This document shows positions 53,085 through 61,575 of a DNA stretch of 61,575 bases, piece after piece (the stretch's first letter is position 1; each line of letters starts with the position of its first letter). The position numbers and the translations under genes are program-made. A model generated the notes under the pieces. It was not told the origin of the DNA. It saw only the letters and a program-made list of their open reading frames with translations, and made no database searches. Origin of the DNA: Rhodoblastus acidophilus (GTDB taxonomy: Bacteria; Pseudomonadota; Alphaproteobacteria; Rhizobiales; Beijerinckiaceae). The stretch is from NCBI RefSeq assembly GCF_025961575.1, contig NZ_JAOQNX010000031.1, positions 1-61,575 on the forward strand. The letters run 5' to 3'.

Positions 53085-55760
53085 ATGAGCGAAACCACAC
53101 GAGACCGCCGCCCCGATCCGGACGCGCTGCTGGCGCTGACGGCAGAGGAGCGGCGCGGGCGCCTCAAAGTTTTTCTCGGGGCGGCGCCTGGCGTGGGAAA
53201 AACCTACGCCATGTTGCAGAACGCCCGCCGTCTCAAGGACGAGGGGCGCGACGTCGTCATCGGTCTCGTCGAAACCCACGGCCGCGTCGAGACGGCGGCG
53301 CTGGCGGAAGGGTTAGAAACCCTGCCGCGCAAAAAAATCGACTATCGCGGCCGCGTCATCGAGGAATTCGACCTCGACGCCGCGCTCGCCCGCAAGCCGG
53401 CCCTGATCGTGGTCGACGAACTCGCCCATTCCAACCCGCCCGACAGCCGCCATCCCAAGCGCTGGCAGGATGTCGAGGATTTGCTGGACGCGCGCATCAA
53501 CGTCTGGACGGCGCTCAACATCCAGCATCTCGAAAGCCTCGCCGATGTGGTCAGCCGCGTCACCGGCGTCACCGTGCGCGAGACCGTGCCCGACAGCGTG
53601 CTGCAACGGGCGCATGATGTCGTGCTGGTCGACATCACGCCGGCCGAACTGATCCAGCGCCTGCACGACGGCAAGGTCTATCTGCCCGAAACGGCGAAGC
53701 GCGCCACGCAGAAATTTTTTACGCCCGGCAATCTCACCGCCTTGCGCGAAATCGCCCTGCGGCGCACCGCCGACCGGGTCGACGACCAGATGGTCGCCTG
53801 GCTGCGCCAGAACGCCATCGAAGGGCCGTGGGAAACCTCGGAACATCTGCTCGTCTGCATCGGCGACGACGAAACCGCGGAGAATGTGGTGGGCGCCGCC
53901 GCGCGGCTCGCCACCCAGCTCAACGCCGCCTGGATCGCGGTCCATGTCGAAGCGCCCGACGGGGCCTCCGAGGACCCCGCCCGGCTCACCCGGCTCGATG
54001 CGGCGCTGCGGCTCGCGGAGCGTCTCGGCGGCGAAACCCGGCGGATGATCGCGCGCGACGGCGTCGCCGAGGTCTTGCGCTTCGCCCGCCGCGAGAACGT
54101 CACGCAGATTGTCGTCGGGCGGCCGCGCACAACCCTGTGGCGACGCCTGACGGGATCGGGCTTCGTCGCCGCGCTGGCCGCGCAAGCGCCCGACATTGCG
54201 CTGCACGTGGTCAACACCCCCGAAGCGCCGCGGGCGAAACCCAGCGTCGCCCTGGGCTCACATAAAAACATCTGGCCCGGATTCGTCGCCGCCTTGGCCG
54301 CCGTGGCTGTGGCCGTGGGCCTCGGCGCCGGCCTGGAGGCCGCGCTCGACCTGTCCGACGTCTATATGGTGTTCCTGCTGGCGGTGCTCGCCTGCGCCGC
54401 GAGCTTCGGCCCGTCCTCGGCGGTCATCGCCTCCTTGGTTTCCTTCTTCGCTTACAATTTCTTCTTCATTCCGCCGCTGCACACCTTCACCATCGCCAAG
54501 CCGCAGGAAGTGCTGTCGCTGCTGGTGTTTCTGGTGGTGGCCGTGCTCACGGGCTCGCTGGCGGGCCGCGCCCGCGAACAGGCGACGGCGGCCGGGCGAC
54601 GCGCCCATGACCTCGCCGCGCTCTACGATTTTTCACGAAAGCTCGCCGGCGCGGCGCGACTCGACGACGTGCTCTGGGCCTCCGCCACCCATCTGCAAAA
54701 GGTTTTTGGCGCGGCCGCCGTGCTGTTGCCGAGGGATGGCGAACTTCAGTTGCGCACGACATGGCCGCCCGACCGCGAACTCTCCCCCGGCGAGACCAGC
54801 GCCGCGCAATGGGCGTTCGACAAGCAGGAGATTTCCGGCTGGCGCACCGGCACGCTGCCCAATCTCCCCATGCAGTTCCGGCCGCTGTCGAGCCCGCGCG
54901 GCGCGGTCGGGGTGTGCGGCTTCACCCCGCAAGACCCCGACCATCCGCTCGCCCCGGAACAGGAGCGCGAACTGGCCGCGCTGCTCGACCAGATCGCTCT
55001 GGCCATTGACCGCTCGCTGCTGATCGGCGAGGCGGTGCGCGCCGCCGCTCTCGAGGACAATGACAAGCTGCGGTCGACGCTGCTGTCGTCGCTGTCGCAC
55101 GACCTGCGCACGCCGCTCGCCTCGATCACCGGCGCCGTCACCACCTTGCGCCAGTTCGGCGCACAAATGCCGGAAAACGACCGCGACGACCTGCTTGCTT
55201 CAATCGAGGAGGAGTCGGCGCGGCTCTCGCGCTTCGTCGCCAATCTGCTGGACATGTCGCGCATCGAATCCGGCGCGTTAAAGCTGCGCCACGACTTTGT
55301 CGAACCCGCCGAAATCGTGCGCGCCGCCGCCGAGCGCGCTAAAAAGGTCTTTGCCAATTTCCGCATCGGCGCCAGCGTCGCCCCCGATCTGCCGTTCATC
55401 CGCGCCGACGCGCAGATGCTGCAACAGGTCCTGTTCAACCTGCTCGACAACGCGCATAAATATGGCGGCGAGGCCGGCGCGGTTCTTCACGCGCGACAGG
55501 AGGGAGAAACGGTGGTGATCAGCGTCACCGACGATGGGCCAGGCATAAAGCCCGCCGATCTCCAGCGCATTTTCGAAAAATTCTATCGCGGCGGCCGCCC
55601 CGACGGACGCAAGGCCGGCACCGGCCTGGGTCTGTCGATCTGCAAGGGACTGGTGGACTCCATGGGCGGAACGATCGAGGCGCAAAGCCCGGCGGCGCGC
55701 CGGCGCGGAACCCGCATCCTGCTGCGCTTCCCCGCCGTCCGGATGAAGGCGGAGCCATGA
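53085..55760 (+). CDS. kdpD: Osmosensitive K+ sensor histidine kinase KdpD
   Basis: An 891-residue sensor kinase. N-terminal KdpD domain with Walker A GAAPGVGKTYAML and ALIVVDELAHSNPP; a Usp-like domain (about 245-380); four membrane helices (about 395-500); a GAF-like domain. The phospho-His is in SLSHDLRTPLASI, and the ATPase domain has NLLDNAHKYG and GTGLGLSICKGL. It senses K+ limitation and osmotic state and phosphorylates KdpE. Placed within the kdp operon after the structural genes. The end overlaps kdpE as ATGA. Confidence 0.96.
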   Translation: MSETTRDRRPDPDALLALTAEERRGRLKVFLGAAPGVGKTYAMLQNARRLKDEGRDVVIGLVETHGRVETAALAEGLETLPRKKIDYRGRVIEEFDLDAALARKPALIVVDELAHSNPPDSRHPKRWQDVEDLLDARINVWTALNIQHLESLADVVSRVTGVTVRETVPDSVLQRAHDVVLVDITPAELIQRLHDGKVYLPETAKRATQKFFTPGNLTALREIALRRTADRVDDQMVAWLRQNAIEGPWETSEHLLVCIGDDETAENVVGAAARLATQLNAAWIAVHVEAPDGASEDPARLTRLDAALRLAERLGGETRRMIARDGVAEVLRFARRENVTQIVVGRPRTTLWRRLTGSGFVAALAAQAPDIALHVVNTPEAPRAKPSVALGSHKNIWPGFVAALAAVAVAVGLGAGLEAALDLSDVYMVFLLAVLACAASFGPSSAVIASLVSFFAYNFFFIPPLHTFTIAKPQEVLSLLVFLVVAVLTGSLAGRAREQATAAGRRAHDLAALYDFSRKLAGAARLDDVLWASATHLQKVFGAAAVLLPRDGELQLRTTWPPDRELSPGETSAAQWAFDKQEISGWRTGTLPNLPMQFRPLSSPRGAVGVCGFTPQDPDHPLAPEQERELAALLDQIALAIDRSLLIGEAVRAAALEDNDKLRSTLLSSLSHDLRTPLASITGAVTTLRQFGAQMPENDRDDLLASIEEESARLSRFVANLLDMSRIESGALKLRHDFVEPAEIVRAAAERAKKVFANFRIGASVAPDLPFIRADAQMLQQVLFNLLDNAHKYGGEAGAVLHARQEGETVVISVTDDGPGIKPADLQRIFEKFYRGGRPDGRKAGTGLGLSICKGLVDSMGGTIEAQSPAARRRGTRILLRFPAVRMKAEP

Positions 55761-56443
55761 ACAAGCGCATTCTGGTGGTCGACGACGAGGCCCCCATCCA
55801 AAGGTTTTTGAAACCCGCGCTCGCCGCCAGCGGCTATGACGTGCTCACGGCGGAAAACGGCCGGCAGGCGCTGCATCTGATCGCCACGGGCGCGCCCGAC
55901 CTGATCGTGCTCGACCTCGGCCTCCCCGACATGGACGGCAAGGAGGTTTTGGAGCAGGCCCGCCAGTTTTCGCAGGCGCCGGTGATCGTGCTGTCGGCGC
56001 GGGACCGCGAAGCCGAAAAGATCGCGGCTCTCGACCTGGGCGCGGACGATTACGTGGAAAAACCGTTCGCCATTGGCGAGTTCATGGCGCGGCTGCGCGC
56101 GGCGCTGCGCCACGCCGCACGCAACGAAAAGGAAATTTTGCGCTTCGACGCGGGCGGTCTCAGCGTCGATCTCGAGCGCCGGCTGGTCAGCCGCGAGGGG
56201 GCGAGCGTCAAGCTGACTCCAAAAGAGTTCGACCTGCTGGCGGTGTTGGTGCGCCATGCCGGAAAAGTGGTCACGCACCGGCAAATCCTGGCGCAGGTCT
56301 GGGGTCCCGCCCATGTCGAGGACACGCAATATTTGCGCGTGTTCGTCGGCCAATTGCGCGCCAAGATCGAACCCTCGCCGGATGCGCCGCGCCTGATCCA
56401 GACCGAGGCCGGCGTCGGCTATCGCCTGTGCGGGGGAGAATGA
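55757..56443 (+). CDS. kdpE: KdpE response regulator
   Basis: A 228-residue OmpR-family regulator. Receiver: VVDDEAPIQRF, phospho-Asp in LIVLDLGLPDMDG, LSARDREAEK and VEKPFAIGE. Winged helix: LTPKEFDLLAVLVRHAGKVV and the EAGVGYRL ending with GVGYRLCGGE. It activates kdp transcription in other bacteria. Its ATG overlaps the kdpD stop. A palindromic repeat begins one base after its own stop. Confidence 0.95.
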   Translation: MNKRILVVDDEAPIQRFLKPALAASGYDVLTAENGRQALHLIATGAPDLIVLDLGLPDMDGKEVLEQARQFSQAPVIVLSARDREAEKIAALDLGADDYVEKPFAIGEFMARLRAALRHAARNEKEILRFDAGGLSVDLERRLVSREGASVKLTPKEFDLLAVLVRHAGKVVTHRQILAQVWGPAHVEDTQYLRVFVGQLRAKIEPSPDAPRLIQTEAGVGYRLCGGE

Positions 56444-56444
56444 A

Positions 56445-56520
56445 GGGAACTGGATCGAATTGCGCGCCTCGACTTTTCCGCCGAGACGACGGCATGAGCG
56501 CGCAATGCGATCCAGTCCCC
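56445..56520. repeat. Dispersed palindromic element, copy B
   Basis: Left arm GGGAACTGGATCGAATTGCG and right arm GCGCAATGCGATCCAGTCCC are nearly perfect complements over some 20 bases, flanking a variable core containing ACTTTTCCGC. It sits between kdpE and the convergent otsA gene and may end both transcripts. Confidence 0.8.
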
Positions 56521-56532
56521 TCGTCTGCGGCT

Positions 56533-58797
56533 TCACAAATTATCGCTCGGCACGATCTTCTCCCGCCGCCGCAGCCACGACGCGTCGAACAGCATCTGCG
56601 CCGCCCATCTGTAAACGTTGCGCTCGCTGATCTGCGCCACCATGATCTGCATGCGGCTGGCCTGTTCCTCCTCGCTCATGGTCATGGCGCGCTCGTAGGC
56701 CTTGGCCATCTGATGCGTGTCGTAGGGATTGACGATCAGCGCCTCCGGCAATTCGTAAGCCGCGCCGGCAAAGCTCGACAGGATCAGCACGCCGCGCTCG
56801 TCGTCGCGCGCGGCAATAAATTCTTTCGCCACGAGGTTCATCCCGTCATGCAGACTGGAGACGACGCAGGCGTCGGCGGCGCGAAACAGTTCGAACACTT
56901 CGGGCGGCTCGTGGTGGCGCACCAGCAGCAGAATCGGCTTCCAACCGTTGCGCGCATATTTCGCATTGATCTCGTCGGCGAGCGCGTGCGCCTCAGTCTC
57001 GAGCGCGGAATAGGCTTCGAGTTTCGAACGCGTCGGCGCCGCCACCTGGATCAGGACGAATTTTTCCCTCCAATGCGGCGACAGGGTCAGCAAATCGTCG
57101 ACGGCGCGCATGCGATCCAAAATGCCTTTGGTGTAATCGAACCGCTCCACCCCCACCGCGATCTTGGTGTCGAGGGCGAGGCCAAAGCGTTCGCGCACAT
57201 TGATGCGGCACTGCTCGACGGAGGGCTGATTGAGCAAGCCGCGCGGCGGCCATTCGATGGAAATCGGATAGGGCCGCACCAGAGTCTCGCGGCCGCCGAA
57301 CGACACTTGCGAATTCTCATGGTCGATGCGGCTCTCAATAAAACGGTCGACGGAATCGAAGAAATTGTTGCAGTGAAACTGGGTGTGAAAGCCAAGGATC
57401 GACGAGCCGAGCAGCCCATCCAGAATTTCCTCGCGCCAGGGGCAGATCGAGAAGGTTTCGGCGTTGGGCCAGGGAATATGCCAGAAGGTGACGATGGTCG
57501 CCTTGGGCAGCGCATTGCGGATCATGCGCGGCAGCAAGGCGAAATGATAATCCTGCACCAGCACGATCGGATTTTCGCAGGTCGCCTCCTCCACCACCAC
57601 ATCGGCAAAACGCTGGTTCACCGCGCGATACATGGCCCAATCCTGCTCGCGAAAAATCGGGCGGATGAAGGCGATGTGGCACAGAGGCCAAAGCCCCTCA
57701 TTGGCGAGGCCATAGTAATAGCCGTCCTGCTCCTCCTCCGAGAGCCACACGCGGCGCAAGGAATAAGTGGGATCGTCGGGCGGAACCATCAGCCGCGAAT
57801 GCCGGTCGACGGTGTCGCGGTCGGCGGAGCCGCCGCCATGGGCGATCCACACGCCGCGGCAGGCGCGCATCACCGGCTCCAGCGCCGACACCAGCCCGCT
57901 CGCCGGAAGCTGCAACTGGATTTCGCCATTCACCCGATTGTGGATATAGGGCTCGCGGTTGGAGACGATCATCACCTGCGCGTCCGGCAATTGATCGAGC
58001 AGCAATTGCCGTAGGCTTTCCGGCGACCAGCGCACATAAATCCCGTGGACGAATTTGCGTCGCACGCGCAAATCGCCGAGCAGCGCGTTGATGCGCCGGT
58101 CCGCTGGCCCCTCGCTGGTGTGCACCGGCGCCTGTTCGGGCGTACGCGGAAAACTCTCGGCGATGGCGCCGCGCAGAGACGACATCCAGCTGCGCCGCAA
58201 AGCCGAAACCATCAGCACGGTCAAAAATCCAAAGCCGAAGGCGGTGGCGGCCAGCGCCGCTGTGACATAGGTGAGCGCGTCGCGCTGGCCGTTGCGCGCC
58301 TCGTCGAGATTTTGCGCGACCAGCAATTGCCCGGGCATGCCGCCGAGATTGAGCGCGAAGCGGTTGAAGCGGACGTTGGCGCCGTCGGTCTTGATGGTCA
58401 CCCCTTCGCTGGCGCGCGAATTGGCGAATTCCGCGCAATCCAGCGACTGCGGAATGGCGGGGGTGGCGAGCGCCAGCTTGCCGTCGCGCGTGCAGAAGGC
58501 GAGGCCGTAGATGCGCTCCTCGTCAGCCGTCTTCTGCATTTGGTTCGAAAAAGCCTGGGGGTCGCTCATGCCGGCATGCGCGGCCTTGTCGCTCAGCGCG
58601 CGGAAGACAAAGGCGGAGCGCAAGTCGAGATCGCGCTGAACCCAGCCGTCGATGATCAGCGAGGCCAGCGAGCTCAAGGCCAGCACCACAATGACGCCGG
58701 CAAAACCGGCGAGAATGGCGTAGACCGCCTTCGGACTCCTCAGCACGCCGCCAATCTGCCGGCGCAGGTTTTTCGCCGGAGGGGCGACGTCCGTCAT
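56533..58797 (-). CDS. otsA: Membrane-tethered trehalose-6-phosphate synthase (GT20)
   Basis: A 754-residue fusion. Residues 1-200 form a sensor-like module: membrane helix about 24-48, a periplasmic domain of 125 residues and a second helix about 178-200, with no HAMP recognised. From about 265 comes a full GT20 domain: MIVSNREPY, GVWIAHGGGSAD, VLVQDYHFALLP, FWHIPWPN, GVERFDYTKGILDRM, VRHHEPPEVF and SLHDGMNLVAKEFI. It makes trehalose-6-phosphate from UDP-glucose and glucose-6-phosphate. Typical OtsA is about 460-490 residues and soluble. The ATG overlaps the GH15 stop (ATGA); an upstream start in the same frame is unlikely. Confidence 0.88.
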   Translation of the reverse strand: MTDVAPPAKNLRRQIGGVLRSPKAVYAILAGFAGVIVVLALSSLASLIIDGWVQRDLDLRSAFVFRALSDKAAHAGMSDPQAFSNQMQKTADEERIYGLAFCTRDGKLALATPAIPQSLDCAEFANSRASEGVTIKTDGANVRFNRFALNLGGMPGQLLVAQNLDEARNGQRDALTYVTAALAATAFGFGFLTVLMVSALRRSWMSSLRGAIAESFPRTPEQAPVHTSEGPADRRINALLGDLRVRRKFVHGIYVRWSPESLRQLLLDQLPDAQVMIVSNREPYIHNRVNGEIQLQLPASGLVSALEPVMRACRGVWIAHGGGSADRDTVDRHSRLMVPPDDPTYSLRRVWLSEEEQDGYYYGLANEGLWPLCHIAFIRPIFREQDWAMYRAVNQRFADVVVEEATCENPIVLVQDYHFALLPRMIRNALPKATIVTFWHIPWPNAETFSICPWREEILDGLLGSSILGFHTQFHCNNFFDSVDRFIESRIDHENSQVSFGGRETLVRPYPISIEWPPRGLLNQPSVEQCRINVRERFGLALDTKIAVGVERFDYTKGILDRMRAVDDLLTLSPHWREKFVLIQVAAPTRSKLEAYSALETEAHALADEINAKYARNGWKPILLLVRHHEPPEVFELFRAADACVVSSLHDGMNLVAKEFIAARDDERGVLILSSFAGAAYELPEALIVNPYDTHQMAKAYERAMTMSEEEQASRMQIMVAQISERNVYRWAAQMLFDASWLRRREKIVPSDNL

Positions 58798-60590
58798 CGC
58801 GCCGCCTCCCAGCTTTTCGACAGCCGCATCGCGCACAGGATGATGCCGACCAGCGAATAGGTTTGCGGGAAATTGCCCCAGAGTTCGCCGGTGTCGGGGT
58901 CGATGTCTTCGGACAGCAATCCGACATGATTGCGCCGCGCCAGAACTTTCTCGAACAGCTTGCGCGCCTCGTCGCAGCGTCCGATGGCGGCGAGCGCCTC
59001 GACATACCAGAAGGAGCAGATGGTGAAGGCGGTGGAGGGCTCGCCGAAATCGTCCTTCGCCGCATAACGGAACAGATAACCTCTCGCGCCCAAGAGATTG
59101 CCGATGCGTTCGACGGTGGCGATGAAGCGCGGGTCGTCAGGCTTGACCAGCCCGAGTTCCGCGAGCAGCAGCGAACTGGCGTCGATGTGAGTGGAGTCGA
59201 GCCGGCCGGTAAAGCAGCCGGCCTCGTCGCTCCAGGCGCGCTGAAGTATTTCGTCCTTCAAGCCATCGGCCGAGGCGCGCCAATTGTGGGCGCGGTCGTG
59301 CAGACCAAGTTTTGTCGCGATGCGCGCCAGACGGTCGCAGGCCACCCAGCACATCGCCGCGGAATAAGTGTGGACCGACAGCGTATCGCGATATTCCCAA
59401 ATGCCGGCGTCGGGAACCAAAGCCAGGGCCAGCGCGCGCATGCCCAGCGGCTCCAGCATGGCGAACAGCGCCTCGTCGCCCTTGGTCGGCAGACGCTCAT
59501 CGAAAAACATTTGCGAGGCCGCCAGGATGACGCTGCCATAGACGTCATGCTGAATCTGGTCGACGGCGGCATTGCCGATGCGCACCGGACCATGGCCGCG
59601 ATATCCCGCGAGACTTTTGGCGATCCGCTCCTCCAGCGTCATTTCGGGGAGGATGGCATAGACCGGCTTCAGGTTCGGCCCCTGCTCCATGGCGATGACA
59701 TTGGTGACGTAATGGATGAACCGCTCCATGGTCGCGGTGGCGCCGACGCGGTTGAGCGCGAGCACGGTGAAATAGGCGTCGCGAATCCAGCAGAAGCGGT
59801 AGTCCCAATTGCGCTGCTCGTCGGGCGCCTCGGGCATGGAGGTGGTGAGCGCCGCGACAATGGCGCCGGATTCTTCAAAGGCGCACAATTGCAGGGTGAT
59901 GGCGGCGCGGATCACCTCCTCCTGCCACTCGTAGGGCACGTTGAGCTGGCGCGTCCAGCCCTGCCAATATTCGCTGGTCTTGTCGAAGAATTCGCGTCCG
60001 ACGCGGGGAATGGAATCGGCGAGCGGTTCGTCGGCGTGCAGGATCAGCGTGATCGGCCGCGACAGGATGAAGGCGCCTTCGGTGACGATATAGGAGACCG
60101 GCGCATCCGTGGACAGCCGGATCGACCCGCCCTCGGCGGCGAAGCGCATGTGGTTGCTGCCGACGATCGGGCGCGGCCGCAGCGCGCCCGACGACATGCG
60201 CGGCCGCAATTTGATGCGGATGCGGCACAGGCCGGACAGAGGCTCGACCCGGCGGATCACCGTCGGCGGATGGAACAGGCGCTCGAAACGCGGAAACCGC
60301 GGCGCGAAATCGGTGATGGCGAAGGCCGCGCCCGATTCCGACCTGACCACCGTGCGCACGATGGCGGTGTTGCGCAGATAGGATTGCTCGAAAGTGGTCG
60401 TCTCCGTCTCGTCGAAGGCGATGGAAAAATAGCCGTCCGAGGGGCTTTCGCCATCGATCAGCGCGCAAAACACGGGATCGCCGTCGAGCCTTGGCCAGCA
60501 CATCCACACCAGCGCGCCGGAACGATCCACAAGTGCGGCGATATTGCCGTTGCCGATCACGGCGAGATCGAGCGAAGGACGGATCGTCAT
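58794..60590 (-). CDS. GH15 glucoamylase-like protein
   Basis: A 598-residue (alpha/alpha)6-barrel hydrolase. N-terminal beta domain (LAVIGNGNIAALVDRSGALV, 20 residues), then WMCWPRLDGDPVFCALID. The catalytic domain has RNWDYRFCWIRDAYF, the GYRGHGPVRIGNAA segment and the C-terminal ELWGNFPQTYSLVGII. The probable catalytic Glu residues lie in the EYRDT and GELWGNF regions. It hydrolyses alpha-glucosides; trehalase or glucoamylase activity are both known in this family. Coupled to otsB (ATGA) and otsA (ATGA). In this context trehalose turnover is plausible. Confidence 0.9.
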   Translation of the reverse strand: MTIRPSLDLAVIGNGNIAALVDRSGALVWMCWPRLDGDPVFCALIDGESPSDGYFSIAFDETETTTFEQSYLRNTAIVRTVVRSESGAAFAITDFAPRFPRFERLFHPPTVIRRVEPLSGLCRIRIKLRPRMSSGALRPRPIVGSNHMRFAAEGGSIRLSTDAPVSYIVTEGAFILSRPITLILHADEPLADSIPRVGREFFDKTSEYWQGWTRQLNVPYEWQEEVIRAAITLQLCAFEESGAIVAALTTSMPEAPDEQRNWDYRFCWIRDAYFTVLALNRVGATATMERFIHYVTNVIAMEQGPNLKPVYAILPEMTLEERIAKSLAGYRGHGPVRIGNAAVDQIQHDVYGSVILAASQMFFDERLPTKGDEALFAMLEPLGMRALALALVPDAGIWEYRDTLSVHTYSAAMCWVACDRLARIATKLGLHDRAHNWRASADGLKDEILQRAWSDEAGCFTGRLDSTHIDASSLLLAELGLVKPDDPRFIATVERIGNLLGARGYLFRYAAKDDFGEPSTAFTICSFWYVEALAAIGRCDEARKLFEKVLARRNHVGLLSEDIDPDTGELWGNFPQTYSLVGIILCAMRLSKSWEAAR

Positions 60591-61351
60591 CGGCGCAGCT
60601 CCGGCGAGACAAGGGAGAACGCGCCGAGCCAATGGCGCACATCTTCGGGCGAAGCGAAATTCGCCTCGTCGGCGTGAAAGAATTCGCCGGCGACCCGCAA
60701 TCCAACGCCTCCGAGCGCCGCGCAGGCGTCGAAGGCGGAGACGTCGCTCCGGTCGTCGCCGATCATGATCGGCCGGCGCCCGACAAATGGCTTTTCGCGC
60801 ATGAACCGCCTGACAGCGTCGCCTTTGGTCACGGCGTCGCCAAGGATTTCGACCACTTTTCGGCCCGGCTGCACGCGCAGGCCATCGGTGTCGCGGACAT
60901 AATGCTCAAGGCGGCGTTCGAGTTCCGGCCCGACCTGTTCGGCGAGCCGGTAATGCACGGCGATGGCGTGACCCTTGTCCTCGAGCAGCAGGCGCGGATC
61001 GTTCCCGGTGAGCTCCGCGACATCGTCGCGCACGCGCGCGTCGAGCTTTTCGCCGGCCTTGATCGGATGAGCGGGATCGAGCCGCATTTCGGCCCCGTGG
61101 ACCCCGGCCGCCGCGCCGCGAAACGGCGCGAGACGCAAGTCGAGATCGGCGATCCGGCGCCCGCTCACCAGCGCCAGCGCGCCGGACAGCGCGGCCGACG
61201 CCCGCTCCAGCACGCGCGCCAGCGCCTCCGGCGCCGCGGCCCCGTCGGGGGTTGCGGCGATCTCCACCAGCGTTCCGTCGAAATCGAGAAACAGGGCGAC
61301 GGCGGCGGGATTTTGCAGGGCCGCGTCCAGCCAGCGGCGCGCAGTATCCAT
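60587..61351 (-). CDS. otsB: Trehalose-6-phosphate phosphatase
   Basis: A 254-residue HAD-superfamily phosphatase. Motif I FLDFDGTLVEIA with both catalytic Asp, motif II LVSGRRIADL, the cap (GVHGAEMRLDP), motif III around GRKVVEILGDAVTKGDAV and motif IV IGDDRSDVSAFDA. Removes phosphate from trehalose-6-phosphate. First gene of the operon otsB-GH15-otsA; each junction overlaps by ATGA. The promoter should lie within 61352-61427, before palindromic copy C. Confidence 0.94.
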   Translation of the reverse strand: MDTARRWLDAALQNPAAVALFLDFDGTLVEIAATPDGAAAPEALARVLERASAALSGALALVSGRRIADLDLRLAPFRGAAAGVHGAEMRLDPAHPIKAGEKLDARVRDDVAELTGNDPRLLLEDKGHAIAVHYRLAEQVGPELERRLEHYVRDTDGLRVQPGRKVVEILGDAVTKGDAVRRFMREKPFVGRRPIMIGDDRSDVSAFDACAALGGVGLRVAGEFFHADEANFASPEDVRHWLGAFSLVSPELRR

Positions 61352-61427
61352 TGAAACCTTCTTCTCGTTTCAGCGACGATGAAGCTGCGAAAGTTTTGAG
61401 GCGAGAAAAAGTTCCCAAATTTGCGCA

Positions 61428-61500
61428 GGGGACTGGATCGAATTGCGCGCCGCGCCTTTCAGAAAATGCGCGATTTCGGAGCGCAATTCGTTCCTGTCCT
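61428..61500. repeat. Dispersed palindromic element, copy C
   Basis: GGGGACTGGATCGAATTGCG and GCGCAATTCGTTCCTGTCC are imperfect complements flanking a core with CTTTCAGAAAA. Upstream of otsB. The last 75 bases of the window hold no supported gene; a short open frame from 61541 runs off the end without a clear ribosome site. Confidence 0.75.
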
Positions 61501-61575
61501 GTCTGGACGGCGCCCCTAGATCAAGGGTTTTCTTGGCGTGGTATGAACATTTCGGGTGCGGTCATGTCTCCGGCC

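Noticed and set aside
61541-61575. Open frame starting ATGAACATTTC and running off the end
   Set aside because: Only 11 codons are visible and no ribosome site is clear; not enough to call a gene.

Overview
The window is a high-GC alphaproteobacterial chromosome segment. Gene content points to the Hyphomicrobiales, near the Methylocystaceae/Beijerinckiaceae. Clues are an NAD-linked Hox hydrogenase, a NifA/sigma-54-type promoter on a DUF2478 gene, a GDCCVxC protein, DUF2380 and DUF6165 proteins, and intergenic palindromes of the kind common in rhizobia and methylotrophs. The family-level placement is an inference; no rRNA, tRNA, phage, IS element or CRISPR array was seen.

Layout: 0.1-5 kb holds hemN, a cysteine-rich GDCCVxC protein, an XRE regulator, a small LIEIN protein behind a sigma-54-like promoter, a DCC-type thiol oxidoreductase, a secreted PHA depolymerase-like esterase and a flavin reductase. 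5-11 kb holds a hybrid histidine kinase divergent from a GGDEF-EAL protein, then a HerA-like ATPase. 10.9-17.3 kb is a redox island: ApbE (frameshifted in a homopolymer), a PepSY-flavodoxin reductase fusion, a DUF2271 protein with a flavinylation-type motif, a His/Asp-rich exported protein, an OmpR-type two-component system and a divergent PepSY protein, with a shared candidate operator. 17.3-28.3 kb holds two candidate small RNAs with exposed anti-Shine-Dalgarno motifs, a receiver protein, a half-size EamA transporter, DUF6165, uvrA, an Mla/MCE lipid transporter operon, a dipeptide epimerase, a DUF2380 protein and an M48 peptidase.

28.3-40.9 kb is the most accessory-looking part: a Q/G-rich repeat protein and its partner, peroxiredoxin plus pentapeptide protein, a 1334-residue protein made almost wholly of octapeptide repeats, a DUF1194 von Willebrand protein, an outer membrane factor/adaptor pair without a pump, a second LIEIN paralogue and a thioredoxin-fold protein. 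41-46.3 kb is hoxFUYHW, led by a perfect FNR/FixK box. It is followed by DUF2478 and an EF2563/YqeB-type protein behind a NifA upstream site and a canonical -24/-12 promoter. 48-56.4 kb is the Kdp potassium system with its regulators (kdpFABCDE plus an extra membrane peptide). 56.5-61.4 kb is a translationally coupled trehalose operon (otsB, GH15, membrane-tethered otsA).

Working together, as inference: the hydrogenase, the FNR boxes and the NifA-type promoter suit a facultative or microaerobic diazotroph that recovers H2 and manages molybdenum; Kdp and trehalose synthesis form an osmotic-stress block; the ApbE/PepSY/DUF2271 island would carry electrons to flavinylated exported proteins under its own two-component system.
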